DNA from: Cecembia sp.
Lineage (GTDB): Bacteria > Bacteroidota > Bacteroidia > Cytophagales > Cyclobacteriaceae
DNA: 34,042 nt
Direction of reading: 5' to 3'
Assembly: GCF_007126775.1 (NCBI RefSeq)
Contig: NZ_SLAP01000199.1
Location: 1-34,042 of the forward strand
Positions 1 to 7,335 of the stretch are shown here, piece by piece (the stretch's first letter is position 1; each line of letters starts with the position of its first letter). The position numbers were made by a program, and so were the translations under genes. Under the pieces are notes generated by a model that saw only the letters and a list, made by a program, of their open reading frames with translations, ran no database searches and had not been told where the DNA came from.

Positions 1-90
1 ACTTGTAGATTTATCTTCTTTTCACTTTTATCACTTTTCCCGACTTTCGGGACAGGTTGTGGTTCATAAAACAAATCGAACTGTTGTTTT
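1..90 (+). repeat. Intergenic repeat, copy A
   Basis: This is one of four related intergenic segments. Positions 38-52 form a small perfect hairpin (TCCCGA, loop CTT, TCGGGA). It is followed by the core CAGGTTGTGGTTCATAAAA and then ACAAATCGAACTGTTGTTTT. The hairpin and core recur at 2716-2752, and the part from TGTGGTTCATAAAAC onward recurs at 744-775. I see no coding capacity here. The function is unknown; it may be the 3' tail of a gene to the left of the window. Confidence 0.6.
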
Positions 91-179
91 TCAAAATGAG
101 GTATTTCTTTTTTCTATCAAACTTTTATCAAACAGGACAAATGTGACCTACTTCCCGTCTTAAAGAAAAACAGAGTCCT

Positions 180-548
180 ATGCGTTTCTTTTTACTGCTC
201 TTTTTCCTTTTCTTTTCTGTCAGGTCTGCGGCACAAGTGGCCCAGGATGATAAACCTTCCCTATTGCTCTACCCGGAAGTTTATGAGGTAATCCACCTCC
301 AGAATACATTAGAAAGCCAAAAATTGATTGCTGAAAAACTGGGCGAATCAAAGGAGGTGTTTTGGAAAGCTTTGGAAAATGAAATCATTTTGATTAAAGT
401 CCATGCATCGCAACCAGACTCAAAAAACCCTGATAAAAGTCTAGTGAATCTGCTAAAACAATCCTCAGAATTCACCATTCTATCCAATAAGCGCTATGGA
501 AGAGAATACCTTCCTCAGGTTTATGCTTGGTGCTTAAACAACCCTTAA
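180..548 (+). CDS. Small secreted hypothetical protein
   Basis: The 122-aa product begins with a strongly hydrophobic signal peptide (residues 1-18) ending in SAAQ, which fits signal peptidase I cleavage near residue 19. The mature part is about 100 aa, mixed charge and probably helical, with a single Cys near the C-terminus. I do not recognise the family. The gene stands alone, with repeat copy A upstream and copy B starting 4 bp after the stop codon. It is plausible as a real gene because of its signal peptide and ordinary composition. It could also be a fragment of a longer secreted protein, since the C-terminus ends abruptly at LNNP. Confidence 0.55.
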   Translation: MRFFLLLFFLFFSVRSAAQVAQDDKPSLLLYPEVYEVIHLQNTLESQKLIAEKLGESKEVFWKALENEIILIKVHASQPDSKNPDKSLVNLLKQSSEFTILSNKRYGREYLPQVYAWCLNNP

Positions 549-552
549 AATA

Positions 553-600
553 CTTATCTCCTTTTGTTCCCTATTGTCCCTGTTGTGGTTCAAAATAAAA
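553..600 (+). repeat. Intergenic repeat, copy B
   Basis: The segment starts CTTATCTCCTTTTGTTC, identical to 2686-2702 in copy D, and ends TTGTGGTTCAAAATAAAA, which also matches copy D (2735-2752). It begins 4 bp after the stop codon of the secreted protein gene. The shared ends with a shortened middle suggest a degenerate member of the same family that lost the TCCCGA/TCGGGA hairpin. Confidence 0.6.
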
Positions 601-720
601 AGCCAATTATCGGTAAACCTTGTCTATTCCAATCGCTGACACCATCAATTTTTTCAAACACAAAAGAACACAATAGTTACAAAAGTAACCTGAATTACCC
701 TTAGACCCCAAAAGCCCACT

Positions 721-775
721 CCTTTGCTCCCTTTTGTCACTTTTGTGGTTCATAAAACAAATCGAATTGTTATTT
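721..775 (+). repeat. Intergenic repeat, copy C
   Basis: CTTTTGTCACTTTTGTGGTTC is followed by ATAAAACAAATCGAATTGTT, almost identical to copy A at about 58-86 (one C/T difference within ATCGAACTGTT). It lacks the central hairpin. It lies in the gap before the NVEALA gene. Confidence 0.6.
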
Positions 776-989
776 GACAAAAAAGGATCCTTCTCATACT
801 TTAACAAGCTGTTCGTTTACTATATTTCAACATCATCACTAAACCGTAAACAATTGGCAATCAGTACTTTAATCATTATTTAATTTAATTTTTTTCTCCC
901 TGTAAATCAGCAGGTTAATAATTGAATGGAAAAATTTTTTAGTTTAAAACTTGACAACTAAGCCATTTTTTTTATTTATAAAGGATTAG

Positions 990-1005
990 TTCTTACCAGT
1001 AAGAA
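990..1005. promoter_or_regulatory. Near-palindrome upstream of the NVEALA gene
   Basis: TTCTTACCAGTAAGAA is symmetric apart from the two central bases and lies 55 bp before the NVEALA start codon. It could be an operator or a short RNA hairpin in the leader. No regulator is encoded nearby, so its role is a guess. Confidence 0.35.
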
Positions 1006-1060
1006 TTTTTCTTATGCCTGAAAATCAGGTAGTAATCGGGAAATTTAAAAGAATTAAAAA

Positions 1061-1309
1061 ATGAAACTAAAATCTTTAATCATTTGTGTTCTTATAACTA
1101 TGGGGTTTGGGTTAAATATCAACAGGAGTATCCCTAATAATTCATTACTTACCATCTCTTTAGGCAATCCAGTTTTAGCTCAGGCCTCCTTAGAAAATAA
1201 AGGCATGGAAGCTACAAGAGTTTATTGCCACGCCTTAGAAGTTCACAGATGGATTTGTCAGCCAACTAATAAGGAGGTAGGTTGTGGTGATTTAACAGGC
1301 TGTCAATAA
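1061..1309 (+). CDS. NVEALA-domain peptide precursor
   Basis: The 82-aa product resembles the NVEALA family of Bacteroidota. It has a basic start (MKLK), a hydrophobic helix (residues 5-20), a short spacer and the hallmark segment SLGNPVLAQAS at about residues 34-44, corresponding to the LANVEALAQ consensus. A short C-terminal part follows with four Cys (VYC, WIC, VGC, TGC). In the family the leader is followed by a small cysteine-containing peptide of unknown function. The context supports the call, because NVEALA genes are typically found beside 6-bladed beta-propeller lipoproteins and one starts 127 bp downstream. The four Cys could form two disulfides after export. The spelling GNPVLAQ departs from the consensus, so the assignment is good but not certain. 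Confidence 0.7.
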   Translation: MKLKSLIICVLITMGFGLNINRSIPNNSLLTISLGNPVLAQASLENKGMEATRVYCHALEVHRWICQPTNKEVGCGDLTGCQ

Positions 1310-1360
1310 TCTTAAACCAATTTAGTTTAAGAATTTATCCTACTATTTAAGTTGTAATAT

Positions 1361-1396
1361 GTTTATTGTTTAAAAAAAAGTGTTTAAACAATAAAC
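1361..1396 (+). terminator. Perfect 12-bp hairpin between NVEALA gene and propeller gene
   Basis: GTTTATTGTTTA (1361-1372) pairs perfectly with TAAACAATAAAC (1385-1396) across a 12-nt A-rich loop. A second small palindrome, CAGTTTTTAAAACTG, follows at 1401-1415. The stem is AT-rich and has no long T-tract, so it may be a leaky terminator or a processing or stability element setting the ratio of the peptide mRNA to the downstream lipoprotein mRNA. Confidence 0.5.
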
Positions 1397-1436
1397 CTAT
1401 CAGTTTTTAAAACTGTAATAAATTACAAAAGCTAAA

Positions 1437-2594
1437 ATGAAAAAATTTAATTTAATTCTACTTCTAATTTTGAGTGCATGCACAACTAATGAGGATAGTG
1501 AAATAAATAACATAGAAATTCAGATAGATCTTGAAAAATCAAAATCGGTAAAACTTTCAGATTATTTTTCTTCCATAGAATACATTTTTCTATCGAATAA
1601 TGAAAATAACTATTTAGCCCAGCCTTACACTATAGTTAAAAAATCAGGCTTATTTTTTGTCCGCGACATATTACTGAATAGTATTTTGATATTTGATGGA
1701 CAAGGAACGCTGATAAATGCCATTCTTTCTTCAGGTGCTGGCCCGGGAGAATTCCAAAGCATAGATAATTTTTTTATTGGGAATGAATTTGTTTACGTAA
1801 AGGACGTTTCATTAAGGAAAATGCTGATATTTGATCATGAAGGCAACTTTATAAGCGAAACGCAAAATCTCTTTGGACAATCAAATTTTTATATCAGTGA
1901 AGCTTTTGAATTGTGGTACCTGAACAACCAGGCTGAATACGATTTCAGAATAATCCGGAAAGCCAATGATGGTGAGATATCAACATTCTTGAATTATGAT
2001 GAATGGATGGCTGATAAATCTGCCATGAAACCGAATAGTTTCATAGAATCAGCAGAAAATGAGAAAATTTATTTCCAGTTACCTTTCGGTTATGAGTTGG
2101 CCCAATTTAGTCAAACCGGTTTTTTGGAGCGGGTCATTTCTTTGGATTTTGGAAAACACAATTTTAAATCTGCGGACAGAAATAGAATACCTATTTTCGA
2201 ACAAACCAATTTTGCGGAAGAAAATGATTTAGTTGATGATTTGATCAATTTTTTCCCAGTTCCAAGTGGATATTTCGCTTATTTTACTCAGGGAAGACAA
2301 AAAAAACACCAGCTATTGTTTGATGAAAATTTTGAGATTAAGTTCCAAGCAAAAAATTTGATAAATGATCTTGATGGATTGGAATTTGCATTCACCCCAT
2401 GGTTTACTGAGGATAATAGTATTTACTTTTTAACAAATAGCAATGCATTACTACTCGCTTATAGGCAAAGCTTCGGTGAGGACATTGCAACGGCATTATC
2501 CAAAAAATCAGGCGCTCTCCATGATTTCGTTGAAGAAAATTTGCTAGATCTCCAAGAAGAAAATAACATATTGGTAAAACTTACACTAAAATAA
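1437..2594 (+). CDS. 6-bladed beta-propeller lipoprotein
   Basis: The 385-aa product starts with a lipoprotein signal (lipobox LSAC, Cys15). It has the repeat pattern of the 6-bladed beta-propeller family of Bacteroidota (PF17170-like): an opening VKLSDYFSSIEYIFLSN strand, the typical GAGPGEF loop at about residues 101-107, and repeated strands ending in IFDGQG and IFDHEGNF. It is probably anchored in the outer or inner membrane facing the periplasm or the outside. The molecular function of the family is unknown; propellers of this type are thought to bind ligands or proteins. It follows the NVEALA gene in the same direction, a linkage seen across the phylum. Base composition is visibly AT-richer than the housekeeping genes to the right, which hints at an accessory origin. 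Confidence 0.8.
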   Translation: MKKFNLILLLILSACTTNEDSEINNIEIQIDLEKSKSVKLSDYFSSIEYIFLSNNENNYLAQPYTIVKKSGLFFVRDILLNSILIFDGQGTLINAILSSGAGPGEFQSIDNFFIGNEFVYVKDVSLRKMLIFDHEGNFISETQNLFGQSNFYISEAFELWYLNNQAEYDFRIIRKANDGEISTFLNYDEWMADKSAMKPNSFIESAENEKIYFQLPFGYELAQFSQTGFLERVISLDFGKHNFKSADRNRIPIFEQTNFAEENDLVDDLINFFPVPSGYFAYFTQGRQKKHQLLFDENFEIKFQAKNLINDLDGLEFAFTPWFTEDNSIYFLTNSNALLLAYRQSFGEDIATALSKKSGALHDFVEENLLDLQEENNILVKLTLK

Positions 2595-2685
2595 TATGGC
2601 TGATTTGGTGTAATTGATTTGCTTAAAATGGATTATTATTGCGATTAAGAGATTAATACTTGGTTCTTCAACGAGCAATAAAGTT

Positions 2686-2752
2686 CTTATCTCCTTTTGT
2701 TCTATTTTGTCAATTTCCCGACTTTCAGGACAGGTTGTGGTTCAAAATAAAA
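2686..2752 (+). repeat. Intergenic repeat, copy D
   Basis: It combines the 5' part shared with copy B (CTTATCTCCTTTTGTTC, 2686-2702) and the central TCCCGACTTTCAGGACAGG shared with copy A, which has TCGGGA here reading TCAGGA. The tail TTGTGGTTCAAAATAAAA is identical to copy B. It is the most complete copy and lies about 90 bp after the propeller gene. Confidence 0.65.
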
Positions 2753-2854
2753 TACTAAGCTGTTCTGTTTGGAATAGATTTGTTAAAATCAGAAAATCAC
2801 AACCCCAAATGAACCAACCATTACAACAGTTACAACTACCTGAATACTTGTCCC

Positions 2855-3169
2855 CTACTTCCCCAACAACTTCCTCACGCCTTCCAGAATCTCCTTGAAG
2901 CCTTCCTTGAAATGTTCAGCAGAAGCGGAAAGGTTGGGCTCCATGTCTTCCTTTTTCTCATTGTAGAGCTTTTCTACTTTCTCCTTGCCCTTTTGGAATT
3001 CAGCCTCCAATGTCGTCCGCTTCTCCTTGAGGTCTTTGATCTTTTTCTCAATATCTTCCTTCGCTTCTCCCCCTGCTTCCTTACCTTTTTCGATTAATTC
3101 TTCTATTTTAGTGCCTATGTCCTGAAGGATAGCTTCTACTTCTTCAAATCCGGTCTTTTTCGCAGCCAT
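2855..3169 (-). CDS. Small coiled-coil protein
   Basis: The 104-aa protein is almost entirely charged and helical, with heptad-like runs of Glu, Lys and Leu (about residues 10-75), and no signal peptide or Cys. I start it at the ATG at 3169 (MAAKKTGF); an upstream TTG at 3190 would add seven residues but is a rarer start. The C-terminal part (HFKEGFKEILEGVRKLLGK) is an amphipathic helix. I do not recognise a named family; it resembles short conserved coiled-coil hypotheticals of Bacteroidota. It is divergent from the next gene with a 32-bp gap, so the two may share a control region. Confidence 0.7.
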   Translation of the reverse strand: MAAKKTGFEEVEAILQDIGTKIEELIEKGKEAGGEAKEDIEKKIKDLKEKRTTLEAEFQKGKEKVEKLYNEKKEDMEPNLSASAEHFKEGFKEILEGVRKLLGK

Positions 3170-3201
3170 AATGTGAAACGTTTTAGTCAAATACCCAAAA
3201 T

Positions 3202-3864
3202 ATGATCAACAAGATACTCAATAAGCTCCAAACTACCAGCAAACTCAAATACAATTTGTTTGAACAGAGTGAAGTCCTTTTCAGGCAAATGGAGGAAATC
3301 TGCCATACCATCGCCCAAGAAATCCATGCTGCCAACAAGGATGACAAACCCGTTCCCCTTAAGGTAGAACGCATCAATGACTTTGAATTTATTTTCCGGA
3401 TTGGCGGGGATGTGCTGATCTTTATCCTGCAGAGCAATATTGTCCGTCTTTCTGACGATACTTATCTCAGCAAAACCAAATACCTAAAAGACGACCTGAG
3501 CTTGAGGTATTTTGGCCAGATTCTCATTTATAATTTCTTAAGTGATACCCTCACCTACGGGAGGTTGGAGGACCCGGGATATTTGATCAGCAGGATATTG
3601 CTCAATAAGGAAAACAAGTTTTTCATAGAAGGTGACCGAAAAATCGTTTACTCCTTTCCCGATCTCAAGGAAAATCCGGTTAGCCCTGAAAAAATGCGCG
3701 ACCTGATCGAAAAACTGATAGAATCTGCCCTGGATAATGACCTCTTGGCTCCCGCATTTCAGGACCTCATGCTAATCACTTACCACCAAAAGCTGGAGCA
3801 TACCTCAAGTATGGGCAATCCAAAAAAAATAGGTTTTGACCTTTTTGCCAAACCCCGGGAATAA
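3202..3864 (+). CDS. Conserved hypothetical protein (220 aa)
   Basis: The product is a soluble 220-aa protein with no signal peptide or membrane segment. It shows alternating strands and helices (FIFRIGGDVLIFILQSNIV about residues 64-82, FFIEGDRKIVYSFPDL about 140-155) and a helical C-terminal part. It looks like a conserved Bacteroidota hypothetical, but I cannot name a domain. The start ATG lies 32 bp from the divergent coiled-coil gene. The stop codon is 2 bp from the left terminal inverted repeat of the MITE-like element, so the end of the transcript may lie inside that element. Confidence 0.75.
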   Translation: MINKILNKLQTTSKLKYNLFEQSEVLFRQMEEICHTIAQEIHAANKDDKPVPLKVERINDFEFIFRIGGDVLIFILQSNIVRLSDDTYLSKTKYLKDDLSLRYFGQILIYNFLSDTLTYGRLEDPGYLISRILLNKENKFFIEGDRKIVYSFPDLKENPVSPEKMRDLIEKLIESALDNDLLAPAFQDLMLITYHQKLEHTSSMGNPKKIGFDLFAKPRE

Positions 3865-3866
3865 CC

Positions 3867-4152
3867 AGGGCTTGCTGAAAAAGTCTCAGGTATGCCAGCT
3901 TCAAAGCGGACGAATGAAGATGTATGCTTTTACTTCGAATGAGCCCAATGAAGAACCTGTCAAGTCGACAGGCAGGGATGGTATGCCTGAAGCTAGCCTG
4001 AAAATTTCGAATTTTGAAATTTTCAAGTGCACGCAAATCAAACCAGATCATTTAATAAGTTGCGTCTGCTTAAAAAGACAAGGCTTAGTAAATGCGGAAT
4101 TCATCAAAATTTAAAGAAATTATTCTCCAATTGGCGTTTTTCAGCACGCCCT
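3867..4152. mobile_element. MITE-like element with terminal inverted repeats
   Basis: The left end AGGGCTTGCTGAAAAA (3867-3882) matches the reverse complement of the right end AGGGCGTGCTGAAAAA (4137-4152) at 15 of 16 positions. The 286-bp interior has no credible gene. It carries a perfect 10-bp stem, TGAAAATTTC (3999-4008) with GAAATTTTCA (4016-4025), and a smaller hairpin, CCTGTC/GACAGG, at 3956-3972. It fills the space between two convergent stop codons, with 2 bp to each. I could not identify a convincing target-site duplication. The ends are of the TGTTGAAAAA kind seen in IS1182/IS5-like elements; that similarity is from memory and is an inference. Confidence 0.7.
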
Positions 4153-4154
4153 AA

Positions 4155-5945
4155 CTATTCTTCTATGGTTTCAGGAGCCTGTGTCTGCTTTTCATAAAGC
4201 TCTGCATAGGTTCCTTTTAAAGCCATCAAGGTGTCATGAGTACCTTGTTCCACCATTTCACCATCATCCAATACGATGATTTTATCAGCGAGCTTGGCAG
4301 ATGAAACCCTATGGGAAATAATGATAGATGTTCTTTTGGCCATAATCTCTTTCAATGCCGTCAGGATGGCGTTTTCAGTTTTGGTATCAACTGCTGATAA
4401 GCAATCATCCAACAACAAGATGCTGGGTTCTTTAGCAATGGCCCGGGCAATGGATACCCTTTGTTTTTGACCGCCGGAAAGGGTGATGCCCCTTTCCCCA
4501 AGCCGTGTTTCAAATCCTTTCGGGAAATCGATGATATTTTGATACACGTCCGCATCTTTTGCCGCTTTTTCTACCACTCCTTCCGGTATGGTGTCCAACC
4601 CAAAGGCAATATTGCTTGCTATGCTGTCACTGAAAAGAAATATGTCCTGGGGGACATAACCTATTTGCTTTCTCAAAGAAGCGATATCATATGCCCGAAT
4701 ATCCCTGCCATCCACTTGAATGTTGCCTGAATCCGCATCATACATCCGCATCAACAAATTGGCTATGGTAGACTTACCTGATCCGGTGGTGCCGATAATT
4801 GCCAGAGATTGGCCAGCATCAATTTTGAAACTCACATCCTTTAGGGCATGAATACCCGAGTCAGGATACTCAAAACTTACTCGGTCAAAAAGTACGTCGC
4901 CTCGGATGGGCACTTCGAGAGATTCGGTGCTAATGATGTCATTTTTTTCATCAAGAAACTCATTGATTCTTGCCTGGGAAGCTGCTGCCCTTTGGACAAT
5001 ACTGGTCACCCAACCTAAGGAGGTGACGGGCCAGGTCAGCATATTGACGTACAGTATAAATTCCGCAATCACCCCATAGCCGATTGTTCCATTCATAACC
5101 TGAATACCTCCAATATACACAGTCAAAATGGTACTGATCCCTATCAAAGCCATGATCAGTGGAAAAAACAAAGCCTGAACCATCGTAAGACTGATGGACT
5201 TCTCCTTGTAATCTTCACTTGCTTTGGCAAAATCATTGGCAGAGTCATTTTCTCTGACAAAAGCCTTTAGCACACGGATACCTGAAAAGGCTTCCTGAAC
5301 AAAGGTACTCAAACCGGATAAGCTACGTTGTATTTTTTCTGAGCGCTCATTGATCATGTTGTTGACAAAATAAATACTCAGAGAAAGGACGGGGAGCGGT
5401 AACAAAGAATAAAGTGTCAGCTCCACGTTCACTGAAAGCATATATCCGATCACCATGGGAAACAATACCAGCAAGTTTAAACCATACATGATGGCTGGCC
5501 CCAAATACATCCTTACCCTACTGACATCCTCGGTTATCCTTGCCATCAGGTCTCCTGTACTGTTTCTTCGATAGAAGCTCAGTGGAAGGTTTTGGTAATG
5601 TGCAAATATCTCGTTTTTCATGTCATACTCTATAAGCCGTGACATGATGATAATGGTCTGTCGGATAAGAAAAAGGAAAAAACCTCTCAAGAGTGCCATT
5701 ACCAGGATCAACACCCCAAAAATAAGGATATACTTCAAAAAGGCCGATCTGGCAAATACTGCTAATTCCCCATCAGAAAACACCTGATAAAAGGAAAAAA
5801 CCTCCACCACATAATCTATGGCAATTCTTACCAGTTGTGCAGGGATAATAACAAAAAAATTGGAAATGATTGTAAATAAAGTTCCCAGTAGGAGGTAACC
5901 CTTGTATTTGTAAAGGTACTTATTAAGACGCCAGAGTGGTTTCAC
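4155..5945 (-). CDS. ABC exporter half-transporter (MdlA/MsbA-like)
   Basis: The 596-aa product has an N-terminal six-helix type I exporter domain (about residues 15-320) and a C-terminal ATPase domain (about 345-580). Visible motifs are Walker A GTTGSGKST (385-393), Q-loop Gln433, signature LSGGQKQR (489-496), Walker B ILLLDD (509-514) and H-loop His545. The residue after the Walker B Asp is Asp514, not the usual catalytic Glu (DDCLSAVD instead of DEATSALD). That substitution is typical of the degenerate partner in heterodimeric exporters (MdlA, BmrC, TM287 class). No partner gene is present in the window. It would export lipids, peptides or drugs across the inner membrane; the substrate cannot be read from the sequence. 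The gene is monocistronic here. Confidence 0.9.
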   Translation of the reverse strand: MKPLWRLNKYLYKYKGYLLLGTLFTIISNFFVIIPAQLVRIAIDYVVEVFSFYQVFSDGELAVFARSAFLKYILIFGVLILVMALLRGFFLFLIRQTIIIMSRLIEYDMKNEIFAHYQNLPLSFYRRNSTGDLMARITEDVSRVRMYLGPAIMYGLNLLVLFPMVIGYMLSVNVELTLYSLLPLPVLSLSIYFVNNMINERSEKIQRSLSGLSTFVQEAFSGIRVLKAFVRENDSANDFAKASEDYKEKSISLTMVQALFFPLIMALIGISTILTVYIGGIQVMNGTIGYGVIAEFILYVNMLTWPVTSLGWVTSIVQRAAASQARINEFLDEKNDIISTESLEVPIRGDVLFDRVSFEYPDSGIHALKDVSFKIDAGQSLAIIGTTGSGKSTIANLLMRMYDADSGNIQVDGRDIRAYDIASLRKQIGYVPQDIFLFSDSIASNIAFGLDTIPEGVVEKAAKDADVYQNIIDFPKGFETRLGERGITLSGGQKQRVSIARAIAKEPSILLLDDCLSAVDTKTENAILTALKEIMAKRTSIIISHRVSSAKLADKIIVLDDGEMVEQGTHDTLMALKGTYAELYEKQTQAPETIEE

Positions 5946-6023
5946 GAAATAAAAACTTTTAAATCTCTTGATTAGTTTTATTAAACTCTATTATTTGCAT
6001 TAGTAAAGCATAAACAAAATATA

Positions 6024-6031
6024 TAATTTTG
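6024..6031 (+). promoter_or_regulatory. Candidate -7 box for leucine dehydrogenase
   Basis: TAATTTTG matches the Bacteroidota -7 consensus TAnnTTTG and would place the transcript start about 55 bp before the ATG. The nearest TTTG upstream (5994-5997) is 26 bp away, longer than ideal, so the -33 element is weak. Confidence 0.4.
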
Positions 6032-6092
6032 CTTCATATTTTACAACAGACAACATTCCCAAATATAACACATTAAAAAATTCCAAGTTCAG

Positions 6093-7193
6093 ATGGTAGA
6101 GATTAATACTGAGGAAAAAGTGAAGGAAGGTTCCATTTACGGGCAGATTACTTCATTGGGTCACGAGCAAATGGTCATTTGCTATGATGAGCCAACAGGC
6201 CTGAAAGCCATCATCGGCATTCATAATACAGTCCTTGGCCCAGCACTGGGAGGTACCCGCATGTGGAATTATGCCACAGAGGCGGAAGCCATAACAGATG
6301 TATTGAGGCTTTCTAGAGGCATGACTTTCAAAGCAGCCATTTCCGGTTTGAACTTGGGTGGCGGAAAGGCTGTGATCATTGGAGATCCAAAATTAAAAAG
6401 CGAAGCTTTTATGAGAAGGTTTGGGCGTTTTATAGAGAGTCTGAACGGAAAATATATCACTGCTGAGGATATGAATACCAAAACCAGTGATATGGAATAC
6501 ATCGCCATGGAAACCAAACATGTGACCGGTCTTCCCGAATACAAAGGCGGAGGCGGCGACCCATCTCCGGTAACTGCTTATGGGACATATTTGGGCATGA
6601 AGGCCGCTGCTAAAAAGGCCTATGGCTCTGATTCACTGAATGGTAAAAAAGTGGCGGTACAGGGAATCGGTCAGGTCGGAAAATACCTGGTCAACCATCT
6701 TGTTCAAGAAGGAGCTGAGGTATTTATCACCGATATATTTGAGGACAGACTGAAGGTTGTATCTCAGGAAACAGGTGCTACTGTGGTGGCTCCTGACAGC
6801 ATTTATGATATTGATATGGACATATACGCTCCATGCGCTCTTGGAGCCACTATCAATGACGATACCCTTGATAGGCTAAAGTGCCAGATCATTGCCGGCG
6901 GGGCCAATAATCAGCTCCTTGATGAGGAAAAGCACGGAAGGATGGTCTTGGAAAGAGGAATAGTGTATGCTCCTGATTTCCTTATCAACGCAGGAGGCTT
7001 GATCAATGTGTATACTGAATTTCTTGGCGGATACAAAAGAGAAGTGGCCTATGGGCATGCTGAAAAAATCTATGATACTTGTTTGGCCATCCTTAACAAG
7101 TCAGAAAAAGAGCATATCCCCTCACAACAAGCAGCCATAGAAATGGCATGGGCTAGAATTGAGGCAATAGGCAAAGTAAAACTGTCCCATTAA
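6093..7193 (+). CDS. Leucine dehydrogenase (Glu/Leu/Phe/Val dehydrogenase family)
   Basis: The 366-aa product catalyses NAD-dependent oxidative deamination of leucine and other branched-chain amino acids to 2-keto acids, a cytoplasmic step that can feed branched-chain fatty acid synthesis. The N-terminal catalytic domain carries the family motif GLNLGGGKAVI with the active-site Lys92, plus Lys80. The C-terminal Rossmann domain has GIGQVGKYL (191-199). Length agrees with Bacillus LeuDH rather than with the longer glutamate dehydrogenases. It is monocistronic, with its own -7 box and a strong terminator at 7211-7256. Valine and phenylalanine dehydrogenases are close relatives, so the substrate preference is inferred. 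Confidence 0.9.
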   Translation: MVEINTEEKVKEGSIYGQITSLGHEQMVICYDEPTGLKAIIGIHNTVLGPALGGTRMWNYATEAEAITDVLRLSRGMTFKAAISGLNLGGGKAVIIGDPKLKSEAFMRRFGRFIESLNGKYITAEDMNTKTSDMEYIAMETKHVTGLPEYKGGGGDPSPVTAYGTYLGMKAAAKKAYGSDSLNGKKVAVQGIGQVGKYLVNHLVQEGAEVFITDIFEDRLKVVSQETGATVVAPDSIYDIDMDIYAPCALGATINDDTLDRLKCQIIAGGANNQLLDEEKHGRMVLERGIVYAPDFLINAGGLINVYTEFLGGYKREVAYGHAEKIYDTCLAILNKSEKEHIPSQQAAIEMAWARIEAIGKVKLSH

Positions 7194-7210
7194 GAAAATA
7201 AATACATCCC

Positions 7211-7256
7211 AAAACCACCTGTGGGGGAACTTTACCCAGAGTCAGGTGGTTTTTTG
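7211..7256 (+). terminator. Rho-independent terminator after leucine dehydrogenase
   Basis: AAAACCACCTG (7211-7221) pairs perfectly with CAGGTGGTTTT (7243-7253), with a small inner TGGG/CCCA pairing in the loop, and is followed by a T-run. Confidence 0.9.
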
Positions 7257-7335
7257 TATAACAATTAGGGCAAGCTATTCATAATCTCTCAATCTTAGCC
7301 CAAAACCATTATATTTACGTTCTTTAATTTCAGGT

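Larger units (their letters stand above)
549..1060. other. Gene-poor AT-rich intergenic stretch
   Basis: This 512-bp stretch has no convincing gene. It holds repeat copies B (553-600) and C (721-775) and a very AT-rich segment from about 860 to 1060. Immediately before the NVEALA gene are the near-palindrome TTCTTACCAGTAAGAA (990-1005) and a 5-bp hairpin (CCTGA, AAA, TCAGG) at 1017-1029. A TTGACA (951-956) followed by TATAAA (977-982) is visible, but the spacing and type do not fit a Bacteroidota promoter. Confidence 0.6.

Noticed and set aside
607-807. Minus-strand ORF of 66 aa in the first intergenic gap
   Set aside because: It runs through repeat copy C, has no signal, domain or typical composition, and lies in a region of repeats and AT-rich DNA.
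951-982. TTGACA and TATAAA as a sigma-70 type promoter for the NVEALA gene
   Set aside because: The spacing is 20 bp and the Bacteroidota primary sigma factor uses TTTG/TAnnTTTG, so the match is likely chance in AT-rich DNA.
2614-2898. Plus-strand ORF of 94 aa after the propeller gene
   Set aside because: It reads through repeat copy D and into the antisense of the coiled-coil gene; the composition is not protein-like.
3836-4114. Plus-strand ORF of 92 aa across the MITE
   Set aside because: It starts inside the preceding gene and is explained by the MITE-like element with its terminal repeats; no domain is visible.
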